Shown: piece after piece, positions 37,199-46,031 of the stretch
Layout of the letters: every line of letters starts with the position of its first letter
How positions within the stretch are numbered: position 1 is the first letter of the stretch
DNA from: Micromonospora coriariae
GTDB lineage: Bacteria > Actinomycetota > Actinomycetes > Mycobacteriales > Micromonosporaceae
Length of the DNA stretch: 64,000 bases
Direction: 5' to 3'
Assembly: GCF_900091455.1 (NCBI RefSeq)
Contig: NZ_LT607412.1
Span: forward strand, 5,208,001 to 5,272,000
Notes under the pieces: model-generated
What the model was told of the DNA's origin: nothing
Seen by the model: only the letters and a program-made list of their open reading frames with translations
The model's database searches: none
Position numbers and translations under genes: made by a program

Positions 37199-37657
37199 GT
37201 GCACCTCGCCCACTACCTCGGCCTGCTGCACCGCGCACAGGTCAACCTCGCCGACGCGTTCCGGCAGGTCGCCGAGGCCCACGCCGAGGAGCCCGACATC
37301 CAGCACCTCTGCCAGCAGCAGGCCCAGCGCTGCGACGCGCACGCCGAACGCCTGCAGCCGTTCGCCGCCCGCTACGCCGAGGAGGCACCCGACGAGCCGG
37401 ACCGGCTGCACTCGCAGCTGTTCACCGGCACCCGCACCGGCGGCCTCGGTCTCCTGCGCGACCTGCAGGACCTGTACCTGATGGCGGCCGAGTGCGACAT
37501 CGCCTGGACCGTCGTCGGACAGGCCGCCCACGGGGCTCGGGACGAGGAGCTGCTCGCGACGGTGCAGGGCTGCGAGGGGGAGACCGCGATCCAGCTCAAG
37601 TGGCTGCGTTCCAGGATGAAGCAGGCCGCTCCGCAGGCCCTCGTCGTCGCCGACTGA
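37199..37657 (+). CDS. Ferritin-like helical protein of unknown function
   Basis: A 152-residue protein predicted to be a four-helix bundle: HYLGLLHRAQVNLADAFRQV, DIQHLCQQQAQRCDAHAERL, LLRDLQDLYLMAAECDIAWT and GCEGETAIQLKWLRSRMKQA. His and Glu residues recur at heptad-like spacing inside the helices, as in metal- or ferritin-like bundles, though no ExxH pair can be assigned. The GTG start has an AAGGAG site and sits 3 nt after the molybdopterin oxidoreductase stop, so it is likely a partner or chaperone of that enzyme. Confidence 0.7.
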   Translation: MHLAHYLGLLHRAQVNLADAFRQVAEAHAEEPDIQHLCQQQAQRCDAHAERLQPFAARYAEEAPDEPDRLHSQLFTGTRTGGLGLLRDLQDLYLMAAECDIAWTVVGQAAHGARDEELLATVQGCEGETAIQLKWLRSRMKQAAPQALVVAD

Positions 37658-37760
37658 AGGCCGCCGACCACGTCGGCCCACAGGCTCTTCGGCTGTCTCG
37701 GCATGGCCGGGGCGCGGGTCGGTAGCGCAGGTGTGCCGAAACCCGATCAAGGAGATGACC

Positions 37761-38165
37761 ATGACGATCACCATGTCGATGCTGGAGACCTATCCGAAGT
37801 CGATCAACCTCGACCGGGCGAAGCTGGCCACGACCATCGACACGCTCAACGGCTGCGCGCAGGCGTGCACGGCCTGCGCGGACGCCTGCCTGAGCGAGGA
37901 CAGCGTCGCCGAGTTGACCAAGTGTGTGCGTACCGACCTGGACTGCGCCGACATCTGCACCACCACCGCCCGGGTGCTGTCCCGGCACACCGGCTACGAC
38001 GCCAACATCACCCGCACCCTGCTGGAGGCCTGCGCCACCGCCTGCAGGTCCTGTGGTGACGAGTGCGCCCGGCACGCGCAGATGCACGAACACTGCCGGA
38101 TCTGCGCCGATGTGTGCCGAGCCTGCGAGCAGGCCTGCCGCGACCTGCTGGCGACCATCAGCTGA
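37761..38165 (+). CDS. Four-helix copper-storage-type Cys-rich protein (Csp/DUF326)
   Basis: A 134-residue helical protein with many Cys in CxxxCxxC patterns: GCAQACTACADACL, KCVRTDLDCADIC, ACATACRSCGDEC, HCRICADVCRACEQAC. This is the signature of the Csp/DUF326 family, which fills the core of a four-helix bundle with Cys residues that bind many Cu(I) ions. No Tat signal is present, so it is the cytosolic type. ATG 37761 is chosen because AAGGAG is 6 nt upstream; the earlier in-frame ATG at 37755 touches that site. It probably buffers copper in the cytoplasm. The 3' end overlaps a convergent gene by 8 bp. Confidence 0.9.
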   Translation: MTITMSMLETYPKSINLDRAKLATTIDTLNGCAQACTACADACLSEDSVAELTKCVRTDLDCADICTTTARVLSRHTGYDANITRTLLEACATACRSCGDECARHAQMHEHCRICADVCRACEQACRDLLATIS

Positions 38166-39117
38166 GCGCGCGGAGGCGGTCGGCCAGAGTGTCGCGGAAG
38201 AAGTCGAGGAAACCGTCGGGGTCAGGGCCGGCGTTCTGCAGCACGAGGTGGTCGAAGCCCGCGTCCACGAACTTGCGCACGGCCTGGACGTGGGTCTCGG
38301 GGTCGGGGCCGACCGCGAACTGCTGCCGGATGTCGTCCTCCGTGACGGTGCGGGACGCGGCGTCGAAGTTGACCGGATTGGGCAGCTCACTCATCACCTT
38401 CCAGCCGGTGACCGCCCACCGGCTGGTCTGCCAGGCCGCCCGCACCGCCTGCTGCTCGTCGGTGGCCCACGCCACCGGCACCTCGGCGTAGCGCGGCCCT
38501 GTCCCGCCGCCGCGCTGGTAGGCCTGCACGAGGTCGGGTTCGGGCTCGGTGGCGAACAGGCCGTCACCGAGCTCGGCGGCGATCGCCACCGACGCGGGGC
38601 CACTGGCCGCGACGGCGATGACCGGTGCCCGCTCGGGCAGATCGAACACCCGCGCGTCCTCCAGCTGGAGGTGCTTGCCCTCGTATGACTGGTAACCACC
38701 GGACCACAGCAGCCGGATGATCTCCAAGGCCTCGCGCAGCCGCTCGTGCCGACCGCGCGCGCTGGGGAACCCCTGGCCGACGACGTGCTCGTTGAGCCGC
38801 TCGCCGGCGCCCACGCCGAGGGTGAACCGGCCGTCGGAGACGATTGCCAGAGTGGCGGCCGCCTGCGCGATGATCGCCGGGTGGTAGCGCGTGGTCGGGC
38901 AGGTCACCCCCGTGGCCAGGCCGACCCGCTCGGTCTGCGCGGCGATCGCCCCGAACACCGTCCAGGTGAACGACGAATGGCCCTGGACATCCAGCCACGG
39001 GTGGTAGTGGTCGCTCATCTCGACGAAGTCGAAGCCCACCTGCTCGGCGCGGACCGCCTGTCGGATGATCTCCTTCGGGCCGAATCCCTCGGTGGACAGC
39101 TTGTACCCGATCCGCAT
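38158..39117 (-). CDS. LLM-class F420-dependent oxidoreductase (FGD-like)
   Basis: A 319-residue TIM-barrel oxidoreductase. It begins IGYKLSTEGFGPKEIIRQAV, has FVEMSDHYHPWLDVQGHSSF, RVGLATGVTCPTTRYHPAII, FTLGVGAGERLNEHVVGQGF and ILR/IIRLLWSGGYQSYEGK, all typical of the luciferase-like group related to F420-dependent glucose-6-phosphate dehydrogenase and TIGR03557-type proteins. F420 rather than FMN use is inferred from that similarity. It may supply reduced F420 in a redox-stress setting. Confidence 0.9.
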   Translation of the reverse strand: MRIGYKLSTEGFGPKEIIRQAVRAEQVGFDFVEMSDHYHPWLDVQGHSSFTWTVFGAIAAQTERVGLATGVTCPTTRYHPAIIAQAAATLAIVSDGRFTLGVGAGERLNEHVVGQGFPSARGRHERLREALEIIRLLWSGGYQSYEGKHLQLEDARVFDLPERAPVIAVAASGPASVAIAAELGDGLFATEPEPDLVQAYQRGGGTGPRYAEVPVAWATDEQQAVRAAWQTSRWAVTGWKVMSELPNPVNFDAASRTVTEDDIRQQFAVGPDPETHVQAVRKFVDAGFDHLVLQNAGPDPDGFLDFFRDTLADRLRALS

Positions 39118-39201
39118 GCCGTTCTCCTTGACCGGTCCGTGCCGCTCCTGTCCGTCACCCTCTCACCGATCCAGCGCGGAGAAGCCGGGTTCCGCCGGTC
39201 C

Positions 39202-40068
39202 TCAGCCCGGCAGGGTGATGCCGCCGATCGGAGCGAGCACCTCGCCGGTGTAGTAGGACGACAGCCGGTCGCTGGCGAAGAACACGTACGAGGGAGCGAT
39301 CTCGTCCGGCTGCGCGGCGCGTCCCATCGGCACCTGCTGGCCGAACTCCTGCACCTTGTCCGCGGGGAACGTGGCGGGGATCAGGGGCGTCCAGACCGGT
39401 CCGGGGGCGACGCAGTTGACCCGGATCCGCTTCTTGATCAGGGATTGCGCGAGGGAGTAGGTGAGGGCGATGATCGCGCCCTTGGTGGCCGAGTAGTCGA
39501 TCAGATGGCCGTTGCCCTTGAGCCCGTTGATCGAGGCCGTGTTGATGATCGCCGAGTTCTCCGGTAGGTGGTCGAGGGCCGCCCTGGTCACCCGGTAGTA
39601 GCTGTGGATGTTCACGGCGAAGGTGTGCTGCCACTGCTCTTCCGAGATTTCGGTGAGCGAGTTGGCGTTCTGTTGGTAGGCGACGTTGTTCACCAGGAGG
39701 TCCAGGCCGCCGAGTTCTCCTACCGCGCGGGTGACCACCTCGGCGCAGTGCCGGGGGTCGGCCAGGTCGCCCGGGAGCAGCACGCACCGCTGTCCCGTCG
39801 CCTCCACCAGTTCGGCGGTACGTCGGGCGTCGTCGTCCTCGCTGAGGTAGGCCACGGCGACGTCCGCGCCTTCCTTGGCGAAGGCGACCGCGACGGCCCG
39901 CCCGATGCCCGAGTCGCCACCGGTCACCAGAGCTCGCCTGCCTCGGAGCAGGTCACGGCCGGCGTACTCGGCCATCTCGTCGCGGGGTCGAGGGTCCATG
40001 CCGGCGGTCTCACCGGGGTAGGGCTGCTCCTGCGGACTCGGGTCGGGCATTTGATCAGCAGAGGTCAC
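39202..40068 (-). CDS. Short-chain dehydrogenase/reductase (YghA/general stress protein 39 type)
   Basis: A 288-residue SDR with an N-terminal extension (PGETAGMDPRPRDEMAEYAG) typical of the stress-associated YghA/YhdF branch. The Rossmann motif is RALVTGGDSGIGRAVAVAF, followed by LVNNVAYQQN, INTASINGLKG with the catalytic Ser and YSATKGAI with Tyr and Lys. NADPH preference and substrate are uncertain. It stands 59 nt upstream of a 5'-nucleotidase-like gene on the same strand. Confidence 0.92.
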   Translation of the reverse strand: MTSADQMPDPSPQEQPYPGETAGMDPRPRDEMAEYAGRDLLRGRRALVTGGDSGIGRAVAVAFAKEGADVAVAYLSEDDDARRTAELVEATGQRCVLLPGDLADPRHCAEVVTRAVGELGGLDLLVNNVAYQQNANSLTEISEEQWQHTFAVNIHSYYRVTRAALDHLPENSAIINTASINGLKGNGHLIDYSATKGAIIALTYSLAQSLIKKRIRVNCVAPGPVWTPLIPATFPADKVQEFGQQVPMGRAAQPDEIAPSYVFFASDRLSSYYTGEVLAPIGGITLPG

Positions 40069-40126
40069 CTCCTGCCTATACCCGCCGATTCACGCATGAA
40101 TCTGCGCCAAGCCACCGGCTTCCGAC

Positions 40127-41479
40127 TCATGGCAGGACCGCGAGCAGGGCCCGGCGAGCCCCGACGTTCGCCACCTCGCTGTCCAGCGTGCGGTCGAGCA
40201 GTTCCGCGAGACGAGGTACGAGAAACGGTGCCACCGCGACCGTGCGGGGCTCGACGGGACCGGTGCTGATGCCGGGCGGCATCCGGCCCCAGTTCCACCA
40301 GACATGATCGCCGGCGGGGTTGGCCGGATCGGCGATGCCGGACACGACCCGCCGGAGCACGCGGTACTCGCCGGGCCGTAGATGGATCACGGCCGGGCGG
40401 TCGTCGGCCTGCCCGAACAGGCGCATGAGGTCCAGCTCGGTGACCGGCCCGGCGCGCAGCGCCGCCACCGAGCCGTCCACCGCGCCCTGGTTGGTGTGCT
40501 CGCTGGCGAGCACCAGCCCGGCGTCCGCCCCGGTGCTCTGGTGCAGCGCTCGAGCGAGGAGACCGGGAAGGTAGTGCGCCGCGCCGGTGCGGCCCAGCCA
40601 GTCGTGTCGGCTCTGCCCGAGGACGTTCGCGGCCGCGGCGTCGAGGGCGTCGACGGCCTGATCGCGTCGCTGCGGCTGCCGGGCGGGCACCGGATGGACG
40701 CCGCGGATCTGGGCGCGACCGGCGCCGGACGGCAGGTCGGCCACGAGGACGGACGCCGCGAAGATGTGCGGGTGCCCGAAGGGGACACCGCCGAGTGCGC
40801 CCACCCAGGAGCCGGGAGTGTGTCCGCCCAGGACGAGATCGACGCTGGTGATCCACGGCCTGGTGAGGGTGGCCAGCCGGTCGGTACGGGCGCCCGTGGC
40901 GGTGCTGCCGGGCTGCGGCCACCAGTCCACGCCGTCGTGCAGGAGGACGACCACCCAGCGTGCGTCGTTGGCGCGCAGGTCGGCGCTGAGGTGGGCGACC
41001 CGTTGTGGCCAGTCGTCGAGCGGCGGCGGGGCGCCGGCGAACCGGTGGGTGAACGGGTGGGTCAGCCCGATCACACCGACGGGACCACCGGGGGTGTCGA
41101 TGATCGTGGACGCTGGTAGCCCGACGTCGACGTTCGCGCACAGCACCGGATAGGGCAACAGCCCGGCAGCCGCCCGCAGCGCCGGTACGCCATCGTCGAA
41201 TTCGTGGTTGCCGGCGGCGGCCGCGTCGATGGGCAACCGCGCCAACTCATGCCATGGCCGGCGCCCCAGCAGTGGTTGTACCGGCCCGACGGCAAGATCG
41301 CCCGCGTCCAGCCAGAGGGTTGGTTGCGACTCACGCTCCCGCTCCAGCAGCTCCGCCACCCCGGCGCAGGTGCCGGCGGTGCCGTAACTCGTCCGCAGTG
41401 GCACGAAGGCCGCGCCCAGGTCGGTGGTGGCCAGGATCCGCACGGCGGTGCCGGGCCGCGCGTTCGGCAAGGTATCCAT
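40127..41479 (-). CDS. Bifunctional metallophosphatase/5'-nucleotidase-like protein
   Basis: A 450-residue enzyme with an N-terminal calcineurin-like metallophosphatase domain and a C-terminal 5'-nucleotidase domain. Metal motifs are seen in RILATTDLGAAFVPL (the usual TxDxHG is altered to TTDLGA), TLWLDAGDLAVG, AGNHEFDDG and VLGGHTPGSW; the C-domain has DAGLVLASEHTNQGAVDGSV. No signal peptide is present, so it is probably cytoplasmic, in contrast to most secreted homologues. ATG 41479 is preceded 7 nt upstream by TACATT, a leaderless layout; an overlapping GTG at 41482 is the alternative. Loss of the first His suggests altered metal binding. Confidence 0.8.
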   Translation of the reverse strand: MDTLPNARPGTAVRILATTDLGAAFVPLRTSYGTAGTCAGVAELLERERESQPTLWLDAGDLAVGPVQPLLGRRPWHELARLPIDAAAAGNHEFDDGVPALRAAAGLLPYPVLCANVDVGLPASTIIDTPGGPVGVIGLTHPFTHRFAGAPPPLDDWPQRVAHLSADLRANDARWVVVLLHDGVDWWPQPGSTATGARTDRLATLTRPWITSVDLVLGGHTPGSWVGALGGVPFGHPHIFAASVLVADLPSGAGRAQIRGVHPVPARQPQRRDQAVDALDAAAANVLGQSRHDWLGRTGAAHYLPGLLARALHQSTGADAGLVLASEHTNQGAVDGSVAALRAGPVTELDLMRLFGQADDRPAVIHLRPGEYRVLRRVVSGIADPANPAGDHVWWNWGRMPPGISTGPVEPRTVAVAPFLVPRLAELLDRTLDSEVANVGARRALLAVLP

Positions 41480-41643
41480 CACCTCGAATGTAGGACAGGT
41501 GGCGGGGGTAGGCGAACTGTTTGCCCAGGTTCGACCGTGATCAGCGGGGGATGGGTGGCCGGAATCTCCACACCGGACGCCCGCTCCCGAAGAAGTCGAT
41601 GATCTACAGGTTGGGCCAGACTCGCGGGGGTACGGATCTACCC

Positions 41644-43296
41644 ATGCGCGTCCTTGGCATCAACGCGATCTTCCACGACCCCGCAGCCGCCCTGGTGGTG
41701 GACGGTCAGGTGGTGGCCGCCGCCGAAGAGGAGCGGTTCAGCCGCCGCAAGCACGGCAAGCGACCCGTTCCCTTCTCCGCGTGGGAGCTGCCCGAGTTGT
41801 CCGCTGGCTGGTGCCTGGCCAGCGCGGGGGTGGACGTCGACAGCCTCGACGCGGTCGCGTACTCCTTCGACCCCGGTCTCTGCGGCGACGTGGCCGAGCT
41901 GGGACTCGACGACCCGTGGGACTGGCTGCGCGTGGACTACGCGCGGCGAGCCCCGCAGTTCCTCGCCGCCGCCCTGCCCGGGCTCGACCCGGAGAAGGTG
42001 CGGTTCGTGCCGCACCACGTGGCACACGCCGCGTCGGCCGGGCTGGCTGCCCCGACGGCCGGCGACGACACCGCTGTGCTGGTGCTCGACGGGCGCGGCG
42101 AGGTGGCCAGCCACCTGGCCGGCGTCTACCGCGACGGACGGTTGTCGTCGCTGTACTCGCAGCGGCTCCCGCACTCGCTCGGCCTGCTCTACGAGGACCT
42201 GACCCGTCACCTCGGCTTCCTGCACTCCAGCGACGAGTACAAGGTGATGGCGCTGGCGTCCTACGGCCGGCCCCGGCATCTCCCCGCGCTCCGCGAGCTG
42301 GTCCGGGTCACCGACGACGGCGGTTTCCACGTCGAGCGGATCGACTGGGCCAGCCTCGCCAAGGCGCGGCCCGCCGACGGGGAGATGGGCGGCGACCACG
42401 CCGACCTGGCCTCCAGCGTGCAGGCCAGGTTGGAGGAGGTCATCCTCGACCTGTCCCGCTGGCTGTACGACGCCGGCGGCGGTCCCACCACCCTGGCGAT
42501 GGCCGGCGGCGTGGCGCTGAACTGCGTGGCCAACGCGCGCATCGCGGCGGAGGGGCCGTACCGAAAGGTCTGGGTGCAGCCGGCGGCCGGCGACGCGGGC
42601 ACCGCGCTGGGCGCGGCCCTGCACGTCGCCGGCGAGCTGGGCGACCGGTCGACGCCCATGGCCGGGGTGGACCTCGGCCGGGGCTGGTCGGACGAGCAGT
42701 TGGAGGCCGAGCTGCGCCGGGCGGCGCTGCCGTACACGCGGCCGGAGTCGATCGCCGCCGAGGCCGCCCGCGTGCTCGCCGACAACGGGATCGTCGCCTG
42801 GTATCAGGGGCGCAGCGAGTATGGTCCCCGGGCGCTGGGCCACCGGTCGTTGCTCGCCCACCCCGGTGACCCGGCGACCACCGCCCGGATGAACGACGTC
42901 AAGGGCCGCGAGCAGTTCCGGCCGATCGCCCCGATGGTCCACGCGGATCGCTTCGCGGACATCTTCGAGGGCACGTACCCCAGTCCCTACATGCTCTTCG
43001 TGCACCGGGTGAAGCCGGAGTGGCGTGACCGGATCCCGGCCGTCACCCACGTCGACGGCACCGCCCGGGTGCAGACCGTTCACCCGGAGACGGAGCCTCT
43101 GGTGGCCGAGCTGCTGACCGGGTTCGAGCGGCTCACCGGGCTGCCGGTGGTGGTGAACACCTCGTTGAACACCGCCGGCCGTCCCATGGTGGACACGCCC
43201 CGCGAGGCGATGGAGCTGTTCGGCTCCGCGCCGGTCGACCTGCTCGCCCTCGGCCCGTTCGCGGTGCACCGGCGGGCGCCGGGCGGCAACCCATGA
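41644..43296 (+). CDS. Carbamoyltransferase (NodU/CmcH/TobZ family)
   Basis: A 550-residue O-carbamoyltransferase. It has an N-terminal Kae1-like ASKHA domain (VLGINAIFHDPAAALVVDG, the metal-binding HHVAHAASA, MAGGVALNCVANARI) and a C-terminal YrdC-like adenylation/transfer domain (GRSEYGPRALGHRSLLAHPG, KGREQFRPIAPMV, VVNTSLNTAGRPMVD). This enzyme class makes carbamoyl-AMP from carbamoyl phosphate and ATP and transfers the carbamoyl group to a sugar or antibiotic hydroxyl. It leads the nine-gene heptose-glycan operon and its stop overlaps the next ATG, so its acceptor is likely a sugar made or attached by the operon. A TACGGA box 7 nt upstream suggests a leaderless start. Confidence 0.93.
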   Translation: MRVLGINAIFHDPAAALVVDGQVVAAAEEERFSRRKHGKRPVPFSAWELPELSAGWCLASAGVDVDSLDAVAYSFDPGLCGDVAELGLDDPWDWLRVDYARRAPQFLAAALPGLDPEKVRFVPHHVAHAASAGLAAPTAGDDTAVLVLDGRGEVASHLAGVYRDGRLSSLYSQRLPHSLGLLYEDLTRHLGFLHSSDEYKVMALASYGRPRHLPALRELVRVTDDGGFHVERIDWASLAKARPADGEMGGDHADLASSVQARLEEVILDLSRWLYDAGGGPTTLAMAGGVALNCVANARIAAEGPYRKVWVQPAAGDAGTALGAALHVAGELGDRSTPMAGVDLGRGWSDEQLEAELRRAALPYTRPESIAAEAARVLADNGIVAWYQGRSEYGPRALGHRSLLAHPGDPATTARMNDVKGREQFRPIAPMVHADRFADIFEGTYPSPYMLFVHRVKPEWRDRIPAVTHVDGTARVQTVHPETEPLVAELLTGFERLTGLPVVVNTSLNTAGRPMVDTPREAMELFGSAPVDLLALGPFAVHRRAPGGNP

Positions 43297-44363
43297 TCAG
43301 CATCGTCGTTCCGACGCTCGGCCGGCCCAGCCTCGCCATTCTGCTGGACGCCCTCGCCGGCCAGCTCGCCGAGCTGCCCGAGGTCGAGGTGCTGCTCGTC
43401 GACGACCGGCGCGACGACACCGGTGAGCTGGCGGTGCCGGGCGCCCTCGCGGCGTACACGAAGGTGCTGCGCGGCCTGGCCGCGGGCCCGGCGGCCGCCC
43501 GCAACCTGGGCTGGCGGGAGGCCCGGGGCGGGTGGGTGGTCTTCCTCGACGACGACGTGGTGCCGAGCCCGGACTGGGCCCGGCGGCTGCGGAACGACCT
43601 CCGTGTGGCCGACCGGGTGGGTGGCGTGCAGGGCGTGGTGGTGGTGCCGCCGCCGGCCGGGCGCCGCCCGACCGACTGGGAACGCGGCACCGCGGGCCTC
43701 GCCGAGGGGCGGTGGATCACCGCCGACATGGCCTACCGGCGGGCGGCGCTGGCCGCCGTCGGGGGCTTCGACGAGCGTTTTCCTCGCGCCTACCGCGAGG
43801 ACGCCGAGCTGGCGCACCGGGTGCGGCTCGCCGGCTGGGACCTGGTCCGGGGCCGGCGCCGGGTGACCCATCCGGTACGCCCGGAGAGTCGCTGGGTCAG
43901 CCTGCGCAACCAGCGGGGCAACGCCGACGACGCGCTGCTGCGCCGGCTGTACGGCCGCACCTGGCGCAGCCAGCTCGACCTGCCCGGCGGCCGGCGGTCG
44001 CGGCACGTCGCGGTCACCGCGGCCGGCGCTGTCGCGCTGGCCGGCCTGGCGCTGCGCGCCGTGCACCGTCACCACTGTCGGCGGCGCGTCCTCGGCGTGG
44101 TGGCCGGTGTGTCGGCGCTGGGCTGGGCGGCCGGCACCGCCGAGTTCGCCCGGGTCCGCGTCCTGCCGGGCCCCCGCACCCGGGACGAGGTTCTCACCAT
44201 GCTGGTGACCAGTGCGCTCATTCCGCCGCTCGCGGTCGCCCGCTGGGTGGGCGGCTGGTGGCGAATCCGGGCGGTGCCCGCCGGGGCGCTGGTCACGGCA
44301 GACCGGCCGGCGACGACGGATGGGCCCGCACCGCGCCGGGCCCGCACAACGGAGGCGGCATGA
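43293..44363 (+). CDS. Family 2 glycosyltransferase with membrane tail
   Basis: A 356-residue GT-A glycosyltransferase. The nucleotide-sugar fold begins SIVVPTLGRPSLAILLDALA, the DXD-type metal motif is in WVVFLDDDVVPSPDW, and the acceptor-side ED motif is in PRAYREDAELAHRVRLAG. After residue 230 there are about three hydrophobic segments (AVTAAGAVALAGLALRAV, VLGVVAGVSALGWAAG, MLVTSALIPPLAVARWVGGW), suggesting it works at the membrane on a lipid-linked or surface glycan. It overlaps both neighbours by 4 bp. Donor sugar is not predictable. Confidence 0.9.
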   Translation: MISIVVPTLGRPSLAILLDALAGQLAELPEVEVLLVDDRRDDTGELAVPGALAAYTKVLRGLAAGPAAARNLGWREARGGWVVFLDDDVVPSPDWARRLRNDLRVADRVGGVQGVVVVPPPAGRRPTDWERGTAGLAEGRWITADMAYRRAALAAVGGFDERFPRAYREDAELAHRVRLAGWDLVRGRRRVTHPVRPESRWVSLRNQRGNADDALLRRLYGRTWRSQLDLPGGRRSRHVAVTAAGAVALAGLALRAVHRHHCRRRVLGVVAGVSALGWAAGTAEFARVRVLPGPRTRDEVLTMLVTSALIPPLAVARWVGGWWRIRAVPAGALVTADRPATTDGPAPRRARTTEAA

Positions 44364-45991
44364 CGCCGCCCGGGCCCGCGCTCTACGACACCGTGCTGCT
44401 CGACCGGGACGGCACGCTCGTGGAGGACGTGCCCTACAACGGTGACCCGGAGAAGGTCCGACCGGTGCCTGGCGCCCGACCGGCCCTCGACCGGCTGCGC
44501 GCCGCCGGGCTCCGCCTCGCCGTGGTCACCAATCAGTCCGGACTGGCCCGCGGCCTGTTCACCGAGCGGCAGATGCTCGCGGTGCACGCGCGGATCGAGG
44601 AACTGCTCGGCCCCTTCGACGACTGGGTGATCTGCCCGCACGACGAGACCGACGGCTGCGCCTGCCGCAAGCCGGCCCCCGGCCTGGTGTACGCCGCCGC
44701 CCGGTCGCTCGGCACCACTGCCCGGCGCTGTGTCCTGGTCGGCGACATCGGCCGGGACATGGCCGCGGCGCTCGCCGCCGGCGCCAGCGGCATCCTGGTG
44801 CCCACCCCTGTCACCCGCCCCGAGGAGATCGCCGCGGCGCCCGCGGTGGCCCCCGACCTTCCCGCGGCGGTGGACGAGATCCTGCGCCGCACGCGCGCCG
44901 TCCGTCCGGCCGCACCGCGTACCGGGCGGACCGGCACCGTCCTGGTGGTACGGAGCGACTCCGTCGGGGATGTGCTGGTCACCGGTCCGGGGATCCGAGC
45001 CGTCGCGGCCGGCGCGCAGCGGGTGGTGCTGCTCTGCGGGCCGCGCGGCCGGGCCGCCGCCGACCTGCTGCCCGGCGTCGACGACGTGATCGAGTGGCCG
45101 TTGCCCTGGATAGACCGCTCGCCCGGGCCGGTCGACCCGGCGGACCTGCGCGCGCTCACCGGCCGGCTCGCCCAGGTCGGTGCCGACGAGGCGGTCGTCT
45201 TCACCTCGTACCACCAGTCGCCGCTGCCCATCGCGCTGCTGTTGCGGATGGCCGGCGTCCCCCGAATCAGCGCGATCAGCGACGACTACCCGGGCTCCCT
45301 GCTGGACGTCCGACACCAGGTGCCGGTCGGTGTTCCCGAGCCGGAACGCGCGCTCTCCCTCGCCGCCGCGGCCGGGTTCGCGCTCGCACCGGGCGACGAG
45401 CCGGCACTGCGGCTGCGAGACGACGTGCTCGGGGCCGCGCAGGTGGCCCTCTCCGACGCCACGGCAGCCTCCGAGGCCCCGGCGACCGCGCTTCCGACCG
45501 GTGACTTCGTGGTGGTCCACCCGGGCTCGTCGGCGCCCGCGCGAGCCTGCCCGGCCAACCGCTGCGCCGACATCGTCGCCGCCCTGGTCGCCGGCGGTCA
45601 CCGTGTCGTCGTCACCGGCGGACCCGACGAGCGGGAGCTCACCGCCCGGGTCAGCGCGGCCGGCGGCACCGACCTGGGCGGGGCGGTCGACCTGGCCGGG
45701 CTCGCCCGGATCCTGTCCGGCGCTCGCTGCGTGGTGGTCGGCAACACCGGGCCGGCCCACCTCGCCGCAGCGGTCGGCGTGCCGGTGGTCAGCCTGTTCG
45801 CCCCCACCGTCCCGTTCGGGCAGTGGGGGCCGTACCGGGTGCCGACGGTCCGGATCGGCGACGCCGGGGCGGCCTGCCGCGACACCCGGGCGGCTGTCTG
45901 CCCGGTCGCCGGTCATCCCTGCCTGTCCGACGTCGACCCGGCCGAGGTGGTCGCCGCCGTACGGGTCCTCGCCCATGGTCCGCCGCACTGA
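44360..45991 (+). CDS. Fusion of GmhB-type heptose bisphosphate phosphatase and GT9 heptosyltransferase-like domain
   Basis: A 543-residue two-domain protein. Residues 1-180 are a HAD-IIIA phosphatase with DTVLLDRDGTLVED, the long PYNGDPEKVRPV loop, VTNQSGLARG and the zinc loop CPHDETDGCACRKPAPG, the set that defines D-glycero-D-manno-heptose-1,7-bisphosphate phosphatase (GmhB). Residues from about 195 form a GT9 ADP-heptose-LPS heptosyltransferase-like domain (VLVVRSDSVGDVLVTGPGIR, VVHPGSSAPARACP, GNTGPAHLAAAVGVPVVSLF). GmhB is normally a separate enzyme, so the fusion ties heptose activation to its transfer. It lies in the same operon as gmhA- and hldE-like genes. Confidence 0.93.
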   Translation: MTPPGPALYDTVLLDRDGTLVEDVPYNGDPEKVRPVPGARPALDRLRAAGLRLAVVTNQSGLARGLFTERQMLAVHARIEELLGPFDDWVICPHDETDGCACRKPAPGLVYAAARSLGTTARRCVLVGDIGRDMAAALAAGASGILVPTPVTRPEEIAAAPAVAPDLPAAVDEILRRTRAVRPAAPRTGRTGTVLVVRSDSVGDVLVTGPGIRAVAAGAQRVVLLCGPRGRAAADLLPGVDDVIEWPLPWIDRSPGPVDPADLRALTGRLAQVGADEAVVFTSYHQSPLPIALLLRMAGVPRISAISDDYPGSLLDVRHQVPVGVPEPERALSLAAAAGFALAPGDEPALRLRDDVLGAAQVALSDATAASEAPATALPTGDFVVVHPGSSAPARACPANRCADIVAALVAGGHRVVVTGGPDERELTARVSAAGGTDLGGAVDLAGLARILSGARCVVVGNTGPAHLAAAVGVPVVSLFAPTVPFGQWGPYRVPTVRIGDAGAACRDTRAAVCPVAGHPCLSDVDPAEVVAAVRVLAHGPPH

Positions 45992-46031
45992 ACTGCCAGC
46001 TCAGCCCCAACAGCCGCCCTCGAGGAGAGAG

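Noticed and set aside
35138..37774. An 878-codon open frame antisense to the molybdopterin oxidoreductase
   Set aside because: It is a composition artefact of high third-position GC: no domain, low-complexity Val/Gly/Arg-rich translation, and it mirrors a clear enzyme gene.
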